A DNA stretch of 64,000 bases from Axinella damicornis. Lineage: Eukaryota; Porifera; Demospongiae; Axinellida; Axinellidae. Positions 10,729 to 24,300 of this stretch are shown here, one piece after another. Positions within the stretch are counted from its first letter, which is position 1, and every line of letters starts with the position of its first letter. A program made the position numbers and the translations under genes. The notes under the pieces were generated by a model. It searched no databases. It was not told the origin of the DNA and saw only the letters and a list, made by a program, of their open reading frames with translations. The DNA lies in assembly GCA_963931865.1 (NCBI GenBank), contig OZ007508.1:11964781-12028780 (forward strand), given 5' to 3'.

Positions 10729-13700
10729 CTGTGCAAAAAGAATAATCATAGCTACCTTATATCAACATGCTGGCTAGACACACTACTGATCAAATCTATG
10801 TATCATAGTGCATGCAAGCAACTCTTTAATTAAGGACGAAGGTTTGAAAAAACTGCAACCTGATTTGTTTGTCAAAATGGCTGATTTTTGGGATCGGTGT
10901 AAGACAAACTCTCTTATCTCCTGTATGGTATGAAATTTCTGGACCCCCATCGAGTTTAGTTACTACTCAGACTATAGGGCTTGCTGTAACAACAATATAA
11001 ACCCTAGAACTGCTCCGACTTTTACAATATTTGCGATGGCGTGTTGCCGTTCAACGGCGGGGGCAGATGTGGGCATGGCTATACGGCGGGGGCAGATGTG
11101 GGCATGGCTATACATGACATCATAAACAGTCACGACTAAATGATACTACATAAGTGTCCTTGGAGTATGAGGCTCATCTAACATGATACGTATATATCAC
11201 CTCAACGTTTCGTACAGTAGTCATGCCTGAATGCACCTGAGTCCCTGGGGCTGCATGGACTAAGGCTATGGTACACACAAACAGAACTTACTTGAGTGGT
11301 GGCACTGCACAGTCTTCTCAATCTTTTTGGATGCCATGTCCACAAATGCAATCACTGTAGTGTTTTGCTTGTGGAGGAGAGCCACCATCATAGTTTCACA
11401 GAGTCCAGTTCCTTTCTTCATCTGCTGCACTACCATCTCCTCATCGTAACCTGCAGGATTGCCAACAGGAACTCTTGCACTTTGTCGGTGTTGTGCAACC
11501 ACATCGTCAGTCCACGTCAGGTTATCCCTCTTTGGTAGAGACCACACTTCAATCCTGCCTCCCTCACTACCACACCAAACGTCCAGAGTGCTGCTACACT
11601 CGGATGAAACACACTCAAGTGCATACAGGTGAAGTCCATTACTAATGGAAGTACAGAAATCTCTGCTCTGACAAAATAGGCTATTGCGTATCCCCTGGGT
11701 GCAGTTCTTGATGTGTACCCTTCCAGAGCCGAATCCAATGAGCAAAAGCTTCCCTTCTATATCATAATGAAGCCCGACAATCTCTTCATGCTTACAGCCT
11801 CCTGAGCAGAGAGAAGCAGGGTCTGAAATTGATCTGGTACCTGTTGAGTCAAACAGAATCAGTAAGCCATCTGTGCATCCCACAAGGACATCCTTGTCGA
11901 CTGTCATGTGGAGGGCAGACACATGGCTGTTCTTGAGCTCTCCGAGGGTCTACACAACCATAAGAGGAGAGAAGGATAAATAATGTACAACTGGATCATG
12001 CAGTACCTGAATACATGGACATACATAGCCTCGTTCCCAGGCCCACATGCCGCTTTCGGTTGCACGAAAGAATGTGGAGGGCCTGGTATGTTTCCTCACG
12101 TGCGTGACGTCAAGGGTAGAAAGGCGGTAGAAAGGACTTAATTGAACGTGGGTGAACTGTAGCCTCGTACCCAGGCTCATTTCCTCTTACCGCGCGCAGG
12201 AGGAAAGAGCCTGGTAACATTGGAGGGTTCAAACCGTTGACTTCCAGTGCCTGAATTCCATCAGCTCCAATCAGATTGCAGAACGAAAACACGTGCACAT
12301 GTGACTATTTTGTAGGCGTGTTTTAACTGTTTACCTTCGCTGCCGTACTAACGCACGAATCGTAGACTCAGAAATGAGTGTCAAGGACAAAGTACCCCTT
12401 CAAAGGTCGGTAAAAGGCAGATGACAGGTGTGCGAGAGGGCCACTGGTCTGAGCTCGCTGTTCACTGCGGTTTGTTTGCGGACCAGCTCGCTCATCGTCT
12501 GTCACAGCTTACGGGATCGACGATTCACAAGGTAAGTTGTCCGCTTTGCTTTTAAGAAGTGTCTCGTATCTCTGTGAAGCCGGGGAAGCCTTGAGTAATA
12601 GTTCGAATAGCGTGTGACTGATTTGTAACTCACGCAACATTTACCACAAAAGTAAGAGTGTCCTTCGCTTATCACGTGAATGATGACATGCCGGAAGTAA
12701 ACGGCTCAACCCCACCAATGTTACCAGGCTCTTTCCTCCGCGCGAGAAAGAGCCTGGGTACGAGGCAGAACAGCAAGAAGAGCAAAGGTACGAGGTAACT
12801 TACCACACGTATTTTGCTAGCGGGGGGGGGGGGGGGGGGGGGGGGCGACTGTTTTACACATCAAGTGTTGAACGTGTAGTTGGTTGAACAATACGCAAAA
12901 GTTTGCTTTTTCGTTCTGAAAATTTTGGCCATTTGTTGATTACGTAATGTTCATGTGAGGAAACATACCAGGCTCTCCCCGCTTTCCGTACTGCAAGCGA
13001 CGAAAAGCTGGGCGGAGCCTGGGAACGAGGCTAGGACATACACACATGACAGTTGATGTTTACATGGTATGCTGTTGGTTCAATATTTTATCGCATGGTG
13101 CCATAGGTGCTGTTATTTCGATTCTTGCTACATTCTCAGCCCTCAAATACCAATTATATGCTGCCATAGCTTACGTACACTCATCTGCAGCTCTGTTCTG
13201 GCATCAGGATACTGGTAGTCGACAACAGCAACTGTGGTGGTGCTCCCATCAGGAGAAGACAGGGCAGCACAGATGGAAAACGAATCGTGGGTAGCAATAG
13301 CGTGGGAGGCTGAGACACGATTGCTCTGATGGAGGACAAACGTATCCATCAGTAGCTTTCGAGGAACACATTCAACAACCTCAGAGTCAGCTCGGACAGA
13401 CATGCCAGTGAGGATTTGCAGGGCTCTGTTCAGATCCTCTGCAGAGGGGCGTTTGAAGTGCTTGTGCCGCCAGCACTCCTCCAGGAATTGGAAGAGCAGT
13501 AGTGGGTAGCTAGTATCCTGTGATGGAACATGTGAGAAATGATGTCACTGTGACAAGTAGTTGTAACAGAAAGGTAACTGGGGCTGAACCTACTAGGCAG
13601 TAATGAGGTGGTACATGTACATGTACATTAAAAGGCTTCTAACGAGATTTGTGGGACTAGTGTGAATTCCTCAGTGTGTTTAGACTTAGACATGCAGCCA

Positions 13701-16700
13701 AGTTTCTTCATGTTATGTAAATCCTCACTGTATATACTATAAGCGAACTGCAGGTATGTAAATCCTCACGGTACGTATATAATCGTCACTACACACAGTT
13801 GGTCGCATTATCATATGTACCCCGCTGCTGGCTTCTACTGCTATGATGGGGGCTACTCAGACAATGGGAACAGTAACTTGCTCTCCTTAAGGCTGCAGGA
13901 GCACAGCAGGGACTCGGGGATTACCTTCCTATAGAACTGGGGCCTTTTCCCGTTCTGCAACATGTTCTTGTACTCAATCTCGCTGATTTCATAGGGAGGC
14001 AGGCCCCGAAGGGTCATCAGCTCATAGAGACAGCTGCCAAGAGCAAAGATGTCAACCTACAAGGTAGCAACAAGTCAGTGTGTCAAATTACAAACCATAT
14101 ATGGAGCAAAATTGCTGCACAAAGACACATGCATTACTACATACGTATGTACATGTACATACGCCTGGATAAGTGATCACTTGCAAGACAGCTTTGTTCT
14201 AGAGAACAGGCCGAGTGCAGTGGGTGCATGAGCACATGATCTGACAAGGTCTTTCAGTTAATCAGTAGTGGTCAAGATGTATGAGGTCTAAAAAAAAAAT
14301 ATTCGTCCTCATTTATCAGAGTATTAAGTGCATGGTTCCTAGCTCTTCAAATTTAGAGAAGGCATGCTATAACAAAATCGTACCCCTTTTTACTAGTTTG
14401 CAATTGGTCTACTAACTAGACGATTTTGATGAGCGCAATGAGGTATGTACATCTGTTGGTTGGAGGAACTGCGGAAATTCCTCTGTCTCTGGCAGCTTCT
14501 GAAGATGTCTTTCACAGGATTACCAATCTCTTCAAAAGAATACAACATGTATGTAGAGACTAATATTTGGGATTCCCCTTGCTGAACTAAAGGCGGTTGT
14601 GTTTCTTCATTAAAGCGAACCGAAATTTGTAAGTATGGGGCACATCACATACATGTACCTTTTCAGTCAAACTTGCAAGAGTGTCAGAAGTGATACACTC
14701 TGGAACAAACTGCCTGATTCCAGTATTGTCCTTGGCTCTGTAGCCAGCAGGGTTGGCGCAAATGCCCATATCTGTCAGCTTCAGAAGCACACCACTGTTT
14801 TGCTCTGACGGGAAGCACAATGTGCAGGTCTGTGCATCCTCCCCCTTTCCATCATAGCAGGCATGGTCCAGTTCGGGGAATCGGAAGACTAGGACGTTGC
14901 TGAGCTTGAGGTCACGGTGAACAATGCCCACGTTCTCGTGCAAGTAGATGAGTGCATTCGTGACCTTTGGGAGGAATGAGCGAATGTGCATGCATAACAA
15001 CATGCACATGTATAATCAATGCAGCTACGTACGTAAGAGTAGGCGATATCCATTAAAGATGCGAGAATGTACACAGCAGTGACAGCACAATAATTCGGCC
15101 AAAAAGACCAACCACATTCATTTTATGCACCACAATCCTTAGCTTGTGCCATATAAGGCCAGCTATCATCACGATAGTCATTGTGACATCATGCATATAC
15201 CAAGGGTCTAGCCATACCTGCAGGAGCACCAGGAAGGTGGATGTTGTACAGATTTTAGCACTTTTCTCCACATGGTTCTGGCGGACGTGCTCCAAAGTCT
15301 TCTGGGGGGCCCACTCCAGGACAAAGCAGTGCGGGTTGGTGAAGACACCAATGAAACGAACTATGTGTGGGTGGTGCAGTGAGCTCAGCTTATTCAATTC
15401 GTATCGCATATCGCTGTAGTTTTTGGTGAGCTCTGTGGAACTGTCACAGGATGTGTCATCATAACGGTCGAAGATCTTCACAGCTACCTCTGTTTCGCCT
15501 CTGTCAGCCTGTAGGAGGCCATGAGAGATAATAAGATGTATGGTTATCAGTACATTAAGATTTTAAGTGTGTGTGTGTGTGTCAACTAAACCGGATGCAA
15601 TCAGCCAGGAAACGCACCAATGAGTTGCAAGTGTTCAGTAAACCTTGCATATTGTTTGGCACAGGAGTACACGGGACAATTCCAAATGCATGTTGGCCGG
15701 ATCCCTTCACAAGTCTCCCCAGGTAGTCTTCATGGTTAAAGTGATGTTGACTACAGCTAGTGCTAGAGCCTACAAGATTGAGTGATTTTAATGATACCAT
15801 CATTACCTCATGGAAAAACCTCTTGACTACCACGCCAAAGGACCCTGCGGCATCTGGCTCCTCATTCCTGTCAATGGGAGCACTGAGGTGCCTTTTGTCC
15901 AGCCTCACATCTGCAAGGTCAGCGAACACCTGGGGAGGTGAGAATGAGTATTCTAAACAAGGTAGCACAGAATTAAAGTGGGATTATAATCACATAACAT
16001 CAATACTAGGAGAATGCATGACATTGTGGGGTGAGCGTGAGCGAGTGAGGCGACAGAAATCATACATGACAATCCGAGGCATGTACACTTGTGCCAACAT
16101 GCATGCTGCACCATGGATAATAGAGCACAGAACTGGATTTTGCATTTCCAATCCAGTTCCCCGTGATCCATGGCTGCACAAATTTGCTTGTCACGTGTGA
16201 ATTCGCTGTTTCCCGGACTGCCTGACAGTGCCCGTGGCCTTGTTGAGACGGACTGTTCCTAGGTCGCGTCCCAGTCACGCCTGAGGTAGACTATAGTTTG
16301 TGTCTTAGTCAGACAGTCTCCGGCTCCAAGTCGAGTCGCTGTGGCCTTGTTGAGGTAGACTGTTCATAGTACGTGTCTTAGTCACTACAGTCTCCAGCTC
16401 CAAGTCGCTGTGGCCTTGTTGAGGTAGACTGTTCATAGTACATGTACGTGTCTTAGTCAGCCTCCGGCTCCAAGTCGCTGTGGCCTTGTTGAGGTAGACT
16501 GTTCATAGTTCGTGTCTCAGTCAGACAAGTCTCCGCAATGCTCGTTTGTGGTTTGAATTAACGCATGACGCAAGAACACGCAAAATACGGGCAGGAAGTG
16601 ATTTACGGCACGACGTACGATAGATATAAAACAAAAACAGAGACAACCGTCCATGCACGGAGGTCAGGGATGTGAAAGATGGTTGTACATGGGGACTTGG

Positions 16701-18283
16701 GAAGGTTAGAGAATGCTCTGTACCTCAAACTGGACCTTATAAGGAGGCCTAAACAAGGGGAATCTATGCACAACTCACAACACATTAGCCTGCATGTTAG
16801 TGCTTATTTAGAGACGAAATTCTGTCTGACTGGTGAAGCCAGGTGGGAAAAATGGAGTGCAGCGCCCAGCCAGTAAAGGTTCAGCTCTTACAATGCCACT
16901 AGACTAAGCATTCCTGAGAGTACTCTATAGGAGTGCCCACTGTGCCCACTCACAATTTCCTGGTACCTGAACTGAAAGCTCTCAGGCCTGAACCTGACGA
17001 GGGTACACCCATTCCACTGGTTGGGACAAACACATTTACCTTGTTAGGGAAGACAATACATCAAACTAGTGCAACCAGAGGTAAAATGCATTCCAACCAG
17101 CAAAGGTTCAGCCAATTTATACTTACACAACTGAATCATAACTGACCAAAACAAACCACATCAGCAGAGAGGTGGTACCAGCATGGTTTACACATGTACA
17201 TAGTTTGGTATGGTTTCAGCACAGTTCACTCAAGTAGGCACAATTTCTTAGGGCCCACATTTTTGGAAGGTCATTTTCAGTCTCTAGAACCCTTATCATT
17301 CTGTTCCCTCACACTGCTGGGCTTGAAACTGCTTTTTCCACTGGTAATTTCGGCAGATAGTGACTCTAACCATACCTACCAATTAATGACCAGGAAATGC
17401 CAACTGGCCATAGCTGAAAAATGGGCCATGAATGGTGGAAATGGAGGCCCTACAAGACAAGACAGCTTGTTTCTAAGTCCATTTATGCTAAAGACAACAG
17501 ATATGGCACTCCCAGTGCCAACCAAGGCCTTCCTACAGCCAAGCCTAGACATGGCCATACTGTTTGCAAAGCTGCACTCAACCACCTCCCCTTGTCCCAC
17601 CCTTTCTGCTCACGCATAACCCAAGTCCAAGGGCATAGCTGGATAGAATTTGTATAGCCGGATAGCAAAGGTGCACCCACCCACCTCCCCTTGCCTTTCC
17701 TGCTCATGCAGAACCTGTGACTTGTTCGAGCAACACGTGGCACTTTGTATGATGACCACAAAGTGTACTTTAAATTGTAACTGTGAACATGAACCTTGGC
17801 AGTGTCATAATAGTTTGTGTAATGTGTATGTAGCAAAACTTTGTGAGGGGGCGTATAGTTGAGACTTATTGCATATCGAAATTACGCTCCCTCCACACTT
17901 TGGACTGGATGTAGTATACAAAATGGGGGGGGGGGGGGGGGGGGCATATCAACGGGAGACTACGGTAAATCACGGGCCATGAATGCTGGAAATTGAGACT
18001 CTACAAGACAAGATATGCATGGTTTGTTTCTACGTAAGTCAATTGATGCCAAAAACGACAGAAATGCCCCTCCCAGTACCCAGCCAAGGATATTTCAAGT
18101 TGCAGATATAGGTGAGTACGTATACAGTTTAGTGTAGATATTATAAGCGACCTGCAGTGCCAAGTACAGTATAGTAAGTGCAATAATAGCAACGTGGCAG
18201 TCTCGGGTGAAGTTGAGGAACTTCCTACTGCAATTTCTTAGAGTCAATTGTCCTTAGCTATATTCACACAACACCGCACAAAT

Positions 18284-18318
<35 letters not shown>

Positions 18319-21300
18319 TACGTACACACACACACACACACAGTCACATGATCGTTTTCACTACATAGCACAACGCCAAAACATCTATGGATTCGCTCAT
18401 AAGCTCATGGGCTGAAGTATGCACTGGGTTTAGCATGCATGTACACATACATCACACCTACCAGATCTGGCACAAGGTACTGTGACTCGAGTTTGCCATG
18501 TACGGGACAGTCGATGTAGTCCGAGATGAATGTCTGCTTGATGCAGTCGTCGACGGTAAAGACATAAACAGAATCCTGCTGATCGATAGTCGGTGTTAGG
18601 ATTCCATTTTCCAGAGGCCTCTGTTGCACTTCAGTGCTATCCTCCATTGCTGGTGGAGTTTCGTCTCCGCGAAGTGCCATCAGTGCCGGGTCGATTGACA
18701 TCAGGGGTACATCCAGCGTGTCCTCCAGACTGTCCATCAATGTTTCATGGTCTGTATGGCGGTTGTCAGTATCGCCATAACACAGCGGACAGGGTACCAC
18801 GTGCAGCAGGTCATTCACTGCATAGATACCAGCATTAGCCAAGTGTTCACAGTGGTTCTTCAGCACCTCGTCGATCATCTCAAGAGCCTTGGTGAGAATC
18901 TTGGCACTCGAAGGATTGGAATTTTGAGAATGGGTGTCCACCTCTTGCTGGGTGATGATGTACACTTCCGGTACCACAACTTCGATCACCTCGGTGAAGT
19001 GGCTTGGCACAAACTGCCAGCCCGCATTTCCTTTGAAATGGAAGTACCTCAGCTTATCTTGCGTGTCTGAGAGCACCACTCGCTCCTGTGGGTCTTCAAA
19101 CTCGTGGCTGCGAAGGCCGTTCACTCGAAGAAGCAGTTCATCCTCAAGTATGAGCATGATTCCCGTCTTACAGTATTGCCACTCCAGTGTGAGGTTACCA
19201 ATCATGCAGAGAAGACGGTACGCTGATCCCTGTTGGAGAGAAAAGTTACCCGGCGTGGAGCCAAGCACAATTTTCTGAAAATCATTCTTCTGTATGAAGA
19301 GTGCGATCAGCTTGCTCCAGAATCCGGACGCAATTGGGGGGAGGAGAAGCAAGCGACGATACAGAAGACCTGTCGTTCGTACTTGCATTGCATCACCGTT
19401 GGACTTTTTGTTGAGGACAAAGGGCATGATGGAGGGGAAGCTAGTGAGGTCGTCTCTGCAGGATGGCGGTGGATGAGAGAAGGGGAAAACCCCCTGCTGT
19501 TTATCCAGGGGTAAGGGATCTGGATTGATCGCAGAGGGAACAAGACAGAGCTCGTGGTTGATTTGGTGAATGACGTGATACTCGTGCAGGAAGGTTCTGA
19601 TGAGCTTGCTGGTCTTTGAGTGGTATCCTCTGCTCTGAAACTCCTGGTCCATCTTCTTGCAGCTGAGCAGGCCACAATTTGGATCTGCATTTGAGAACAA
19701 AGATCGCAGTCTGTCATACATACTAATTACAATTACATATTGCTACAGTTCATACGATATACACCATTGACCATTACCACTGGGGCTCAAGACTATTGTA
19801 CCACCTTTCTAGCCATAATTGCCGAGTGTAGCGAGCGACAGCATCTAGTCTTGACAACAGCAGTAAGATACTGAGATATGTAGCGTTTGTATGTGTGAAT
19901 ATAATATTATATATACAGTATGCATCTTCCATCACATTTTATAAAGGAATGGAAAGTTAGTATCACATCCACGTATTGTAGTGCATCAGCTCGCAAGATG
20001 GCTGCTGTGTACTGCAATCACAATGATGGCGGCTCACACGGTGGAAACAAAGGGACTTGTTATTGCATTGAACTTCATCCCGGGCCTGGGCTTGATCGGT
20101 GACAGCATCGTAAGTACACCATGCACCTTGACAATCGGAGATGCACACATCATCGAACACAAGTCTGCTTCTTTGAGATGCCTCACTCTTTCCTTTTCGA
20201 CAAAATTTCACACCTCTTCCATGCGCAGATAAGCTGCGCTAAATGTACGTGTGCATTCTGACAGGCTTCCGAGTGAACTTAGACCTAGTCATAACCATAA
20301 GAGATGGTAGCAGCTTTGGATTTACCTATGCATACTGTATAACACAGTTAAACGCATGGACTAGGGCCAGTTGAGACGGCACACAACTACATTTGTTAGT
20401 CCGAAACAAATTACAGTGACCCCACATGTGGATTCTACACATAATGTTAGTCCCAAATGAATTACAGTGACCCCATATGTGGATTCTACACATAATGTTA
20501 GTCCGAAACGAATCATGGTGACCCCACATGTGGATTCTACACATAATGCCTTTCATCTCATGGGAAGAAACCAGTTCCCCTGAATTTCCTGCGGGATGAT
20601 GTACAGTCTGTTGAATCCTACACCTACCACACAGATAGAGGACTTGCAATATCCTGCACTGCATGCACCTTCAGCACTGAGTGAGTCCATGACAATCATA
20701 AACTACTCCTCTGTCCTGGAAATGCCATCACAGGCTATCCTAGAGTCATACGTACGTACGTATCTGAGATGTGCATTTCATACTTGGAATTCAACTAATG
20801 TCACATGATGGTGACGGTGTGAGTGACATGGTGCACGGTCCTCTGATTACATCACTACGTTGTGTAACAGCTTTAACGTACCTCGGCCAATACTTCGTGT
20901 GACAAGCTTGCTGACATTTTCCGGTGAGATGACGAGGGCACAGAGGTCAAACCAGTGCTGAGGGTCTATGATGTAGTAGTCAGTGAGGGCCGGTATCTTG
21001 AAGTGGAGCACTACACCAGCTACAGGGAGGGAAGTCTACTGAGTTATACTGGAAGATTACAGACTTACAGTACTGTGGAAGAATACAGAGAGTTATTCTA
21101 GAAGAATACACAGGAAGCGTACAGAGTTATTGGTCACAAAAATCAGGTGGAAGAAACTCTCATAAGGCAACCTGCTCAGTAACCGCTATAACATATTACT
21201 CTCCAAAGATTTCACAACTGCTATCATGGTCGAGCGGCTACCGCACTCCTGGTAGCCGGTTGCAACCCAGGTTGCGACTCGCCGTAGCACAAGCTAAGTA

Positions 21301-24300
21301 TCGCAGTTAGTTCCAATTTAACGCACATGCCACGTGGCAACCCTAGCTGCTCAGTCGATCACTAGCAATGGAGGCCAAAGGGAAGACAAGAAAGTAATAC
21401 AGCACTCATAACTTTGCCAGCACGGTGAGTTTCGGCATGTTAGGACGACAGCAATCACGGCTATGTGGTCAGAAAGATTGTGGGGCCTTCATAAGACTGT
21501 ACTGGCAACCAACGTCGAGCAATGGCAGTTGACGGCACGACAAAAGCGCTTGTGTCTCCACCACCAAGGTGAGTTTCATCACAATTATTATATGATTGTG
21601 TCACTGCATGATGGCGATCACGGCGGTGTAGTCAGAATCTTTGTAAGCCATTCCGAAGTACCGTATAGCGCCAAATTTTCGAGGGACAAAATTTTCGCGG
21701 ATTGGCCTTTTACAAAATTTCGCGGAAATAATTTTCGCGCGCAATAGAAATGCAGGCCGACGTACGTGCACACTCGCACTCGTACTCGTACAATCGATCG
21801 TTCGTTGTAAGTTGTTGTGACACGGAAACACTCGATCTTACCACTGCCACAGCGAAGGGATCCTTGCGCGTCCCAGGCTCTCTCGTACAAGGCAACTGTT
21901 CACCGATACGCATCCTGGTCCCAGCTGTCTTGGTACTAGTACACGTGTTACCCACGAACCGTCGATCATCGCCACGCCTCTCTCATGCTCACTCAGCTCA
22001 ATGCTGAACGTTTCGGTTGCCACAGTTAGTTCTCAGATCAACACGGACACGTCGTTCATGTGCCAAAGAAGATATCAAGTGTGTGCTCCATGTTTGATTG
22101 GCGGTACAATTCACTGTCGAGAGATAGCCTCTGGGCGCTACTATACTAGTACTACGTGAAAAAATTTCGCGAGCTTAATTTTCGCGGTCCGAGACCAATC
22201 CGCGAAAACCGCGAAAATTATGCACCTCAAAAATTTGGCGCTATACGGTAGTCAAACTTATATACGCGGCACAATTTATCCCCTACCAGGAGTGTAACAA
22301 GTTGTGTTAGGGCAGAGCCTGCATCCTTGGTAGCCTCGTTCCCAGGCTCCTCCCCAGCTTTTTGTCACAGCCTGGGAACGAGGCTACAGCCTTGGCTTGT
22401 TGAGCTATACAACTCACTGGAGGAATGCAGGAAGTCCACAGCACTCTCGGTTTCCTCTGCTCCAGGGATGATGTCACCCACTTCACGGCTGCAGGGGCAC
22501 AAGAATGGAGCAGCCATTAAGTGGCAATTGTCACAGCAGCAGAACTGCCCTGGAAACAACTTGTCATGTAGGCTTAACGTAATGTACGGCTGTGGACTCA
22601 CAGAGTCACAGAGTCACAGACTTATGGAGGAAAGAATGCTTCGACATGGCACGTGCAACTGCTGGCAAACTAGCTAGCCATGCTGGCATGCGTATGGTTT
22701 GTGTAAGAGCTAGGCAAGCCTAGTAGGAGGCGTTGAAGCCCTGACGAAGAGCAGTTGCCGTCAGTGCTGTGAGTAAGGATGGGTGATATATCCAATATTA
22801 AGAGCCCACGATAGTCACATATCATAGCATCCATATACATCCATATACCCACGCGCCCATATGTTGCCGTACGTACCCACACATGCAGCACACATGGGCA
22901 AGCACGCACACATGTTCATACACACGCACACACACACACACACACACATGCACACACCAGAATTGCTCCTTGTGCAATGCAGGGCCCCCCCTTTTGATTC
23001 TGGCCTGTTCAGCCAGCACCTCAATGCGCCTCCCGAGGTTGGCATAGCTCTTGGGGATCTGCTCCTGAAGAATCTTGATCTTCAGAGAGGAAGGGATCCT
23101 GCCACTGAAGTCTGTGAACGTATAACAGACAGAATGTTCACGTATGTGCAATATGCAAACCAACACTCAGCTGGTTTGTCTAAAAGATCATTATTACGTA
23201 TTATATTCGTATTGTATTCTGAACAATAGCGGCGGGCTCTAGTATGCCTATTGCGGCCCTTTTGCTGTACTGCACGTATTCCTTTGTCAGTTGAATAATA
23301 GTTGAGTTGCTCTCAGAGAACACTACATGGTGGCAGCAGTGAGCAGTCTAGCTAGCAGTTCGTGAACTAGCCAAAATGGAACAGTTTCGTCTGCAACCCC
23401 CAGAGCCTTTGACCCCTGATGACTGGCGTTGGTGGAAATGGCGGTTCGAACAGTGTCTGGCGAAGCAGTGCTCTCTTCCACACGCGTCACCGCCGAAGAA
23501 CGGAAAGAGTTCGACGCAGTGATCGACAAGTTCGATGCCTTTTTCAAGGTTCGCAAGAATGTTATCTTTGAATGAGCTAGGTTCAATCGGAGGAACCAGC
23601 TGCAAGGGGAATCGGCAGAGCAGTACACTGTGCAACTTTACGAGCTCGCTGAGAACTGCGAATACGGGGATTTGAAGGACGAGATGATACGAGATCGACT
23701 CATGGTTGGGATCGAGACGGACAGCTATCGCAACATCTAGTCTGCAGCTAGATGCTGACCTCACGCTTGACAAAGCTAAGAAGATGATCCATCAACGGGA
23801 GGCGGTTCAGGAACAGTAACAAGTCCTGAAAGGATCCGGAGTGAGAGAACCCAGCAACCTCGAAGCGCTGCACTCACATCCAGGACGCCAAGCCAGAAAA
23901 CAGCATGGTGGTCAAAGCGGCAGCCAGCGCAGGGGAGGCAGGTCAAGACAGAAACCCAGCTCTGACCACGGTGCCTATAAACCATGTACCCGCTGTGGGA
24001 GAGGGCAACACCCTGGAGAGAAGTGCCCAGCCAAGGACGCCACATGCCACCGTTGCCAGCGTAAGGGCCACTATGCACGGTGCTCTGTGCCGCTCAAAGG
24101 TAGTGTCAGCAACCTCTGGAGAAAACGGCATTGACACTGCATTCCTGGATACAGTTGAGTCCAGCAGTGAGACTGCGTGGTTTGCCAAGGTCCAACTATG
24201 TGATCAAGAGACACTTTTCAAGTTGGATACCGGTGCTGAAGTGCAGCCATATCACAACAGGCTTATCAGCAACTGGGAAAACTGGGAAAACTACAGCTAC

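Noticed and set aside
18593..19514. Plus-strand frames over the COR exon
   Set aside because: They lie opposite the long, domain-bearing minus exon and have no features of their own.
21228..21300. Functional tRNA gene
   Set aside because: A and B box-like words are present, but I cannot pair an acceptor stem or find a proper anticodon arm. The sequence also continues as a dispersed repeat.
22861..23229. Plus-strand ORF beside the CA repeat at 22.9 kb
   Set aside because: It starts in a microsatellite and lies opposite COR exon 8.
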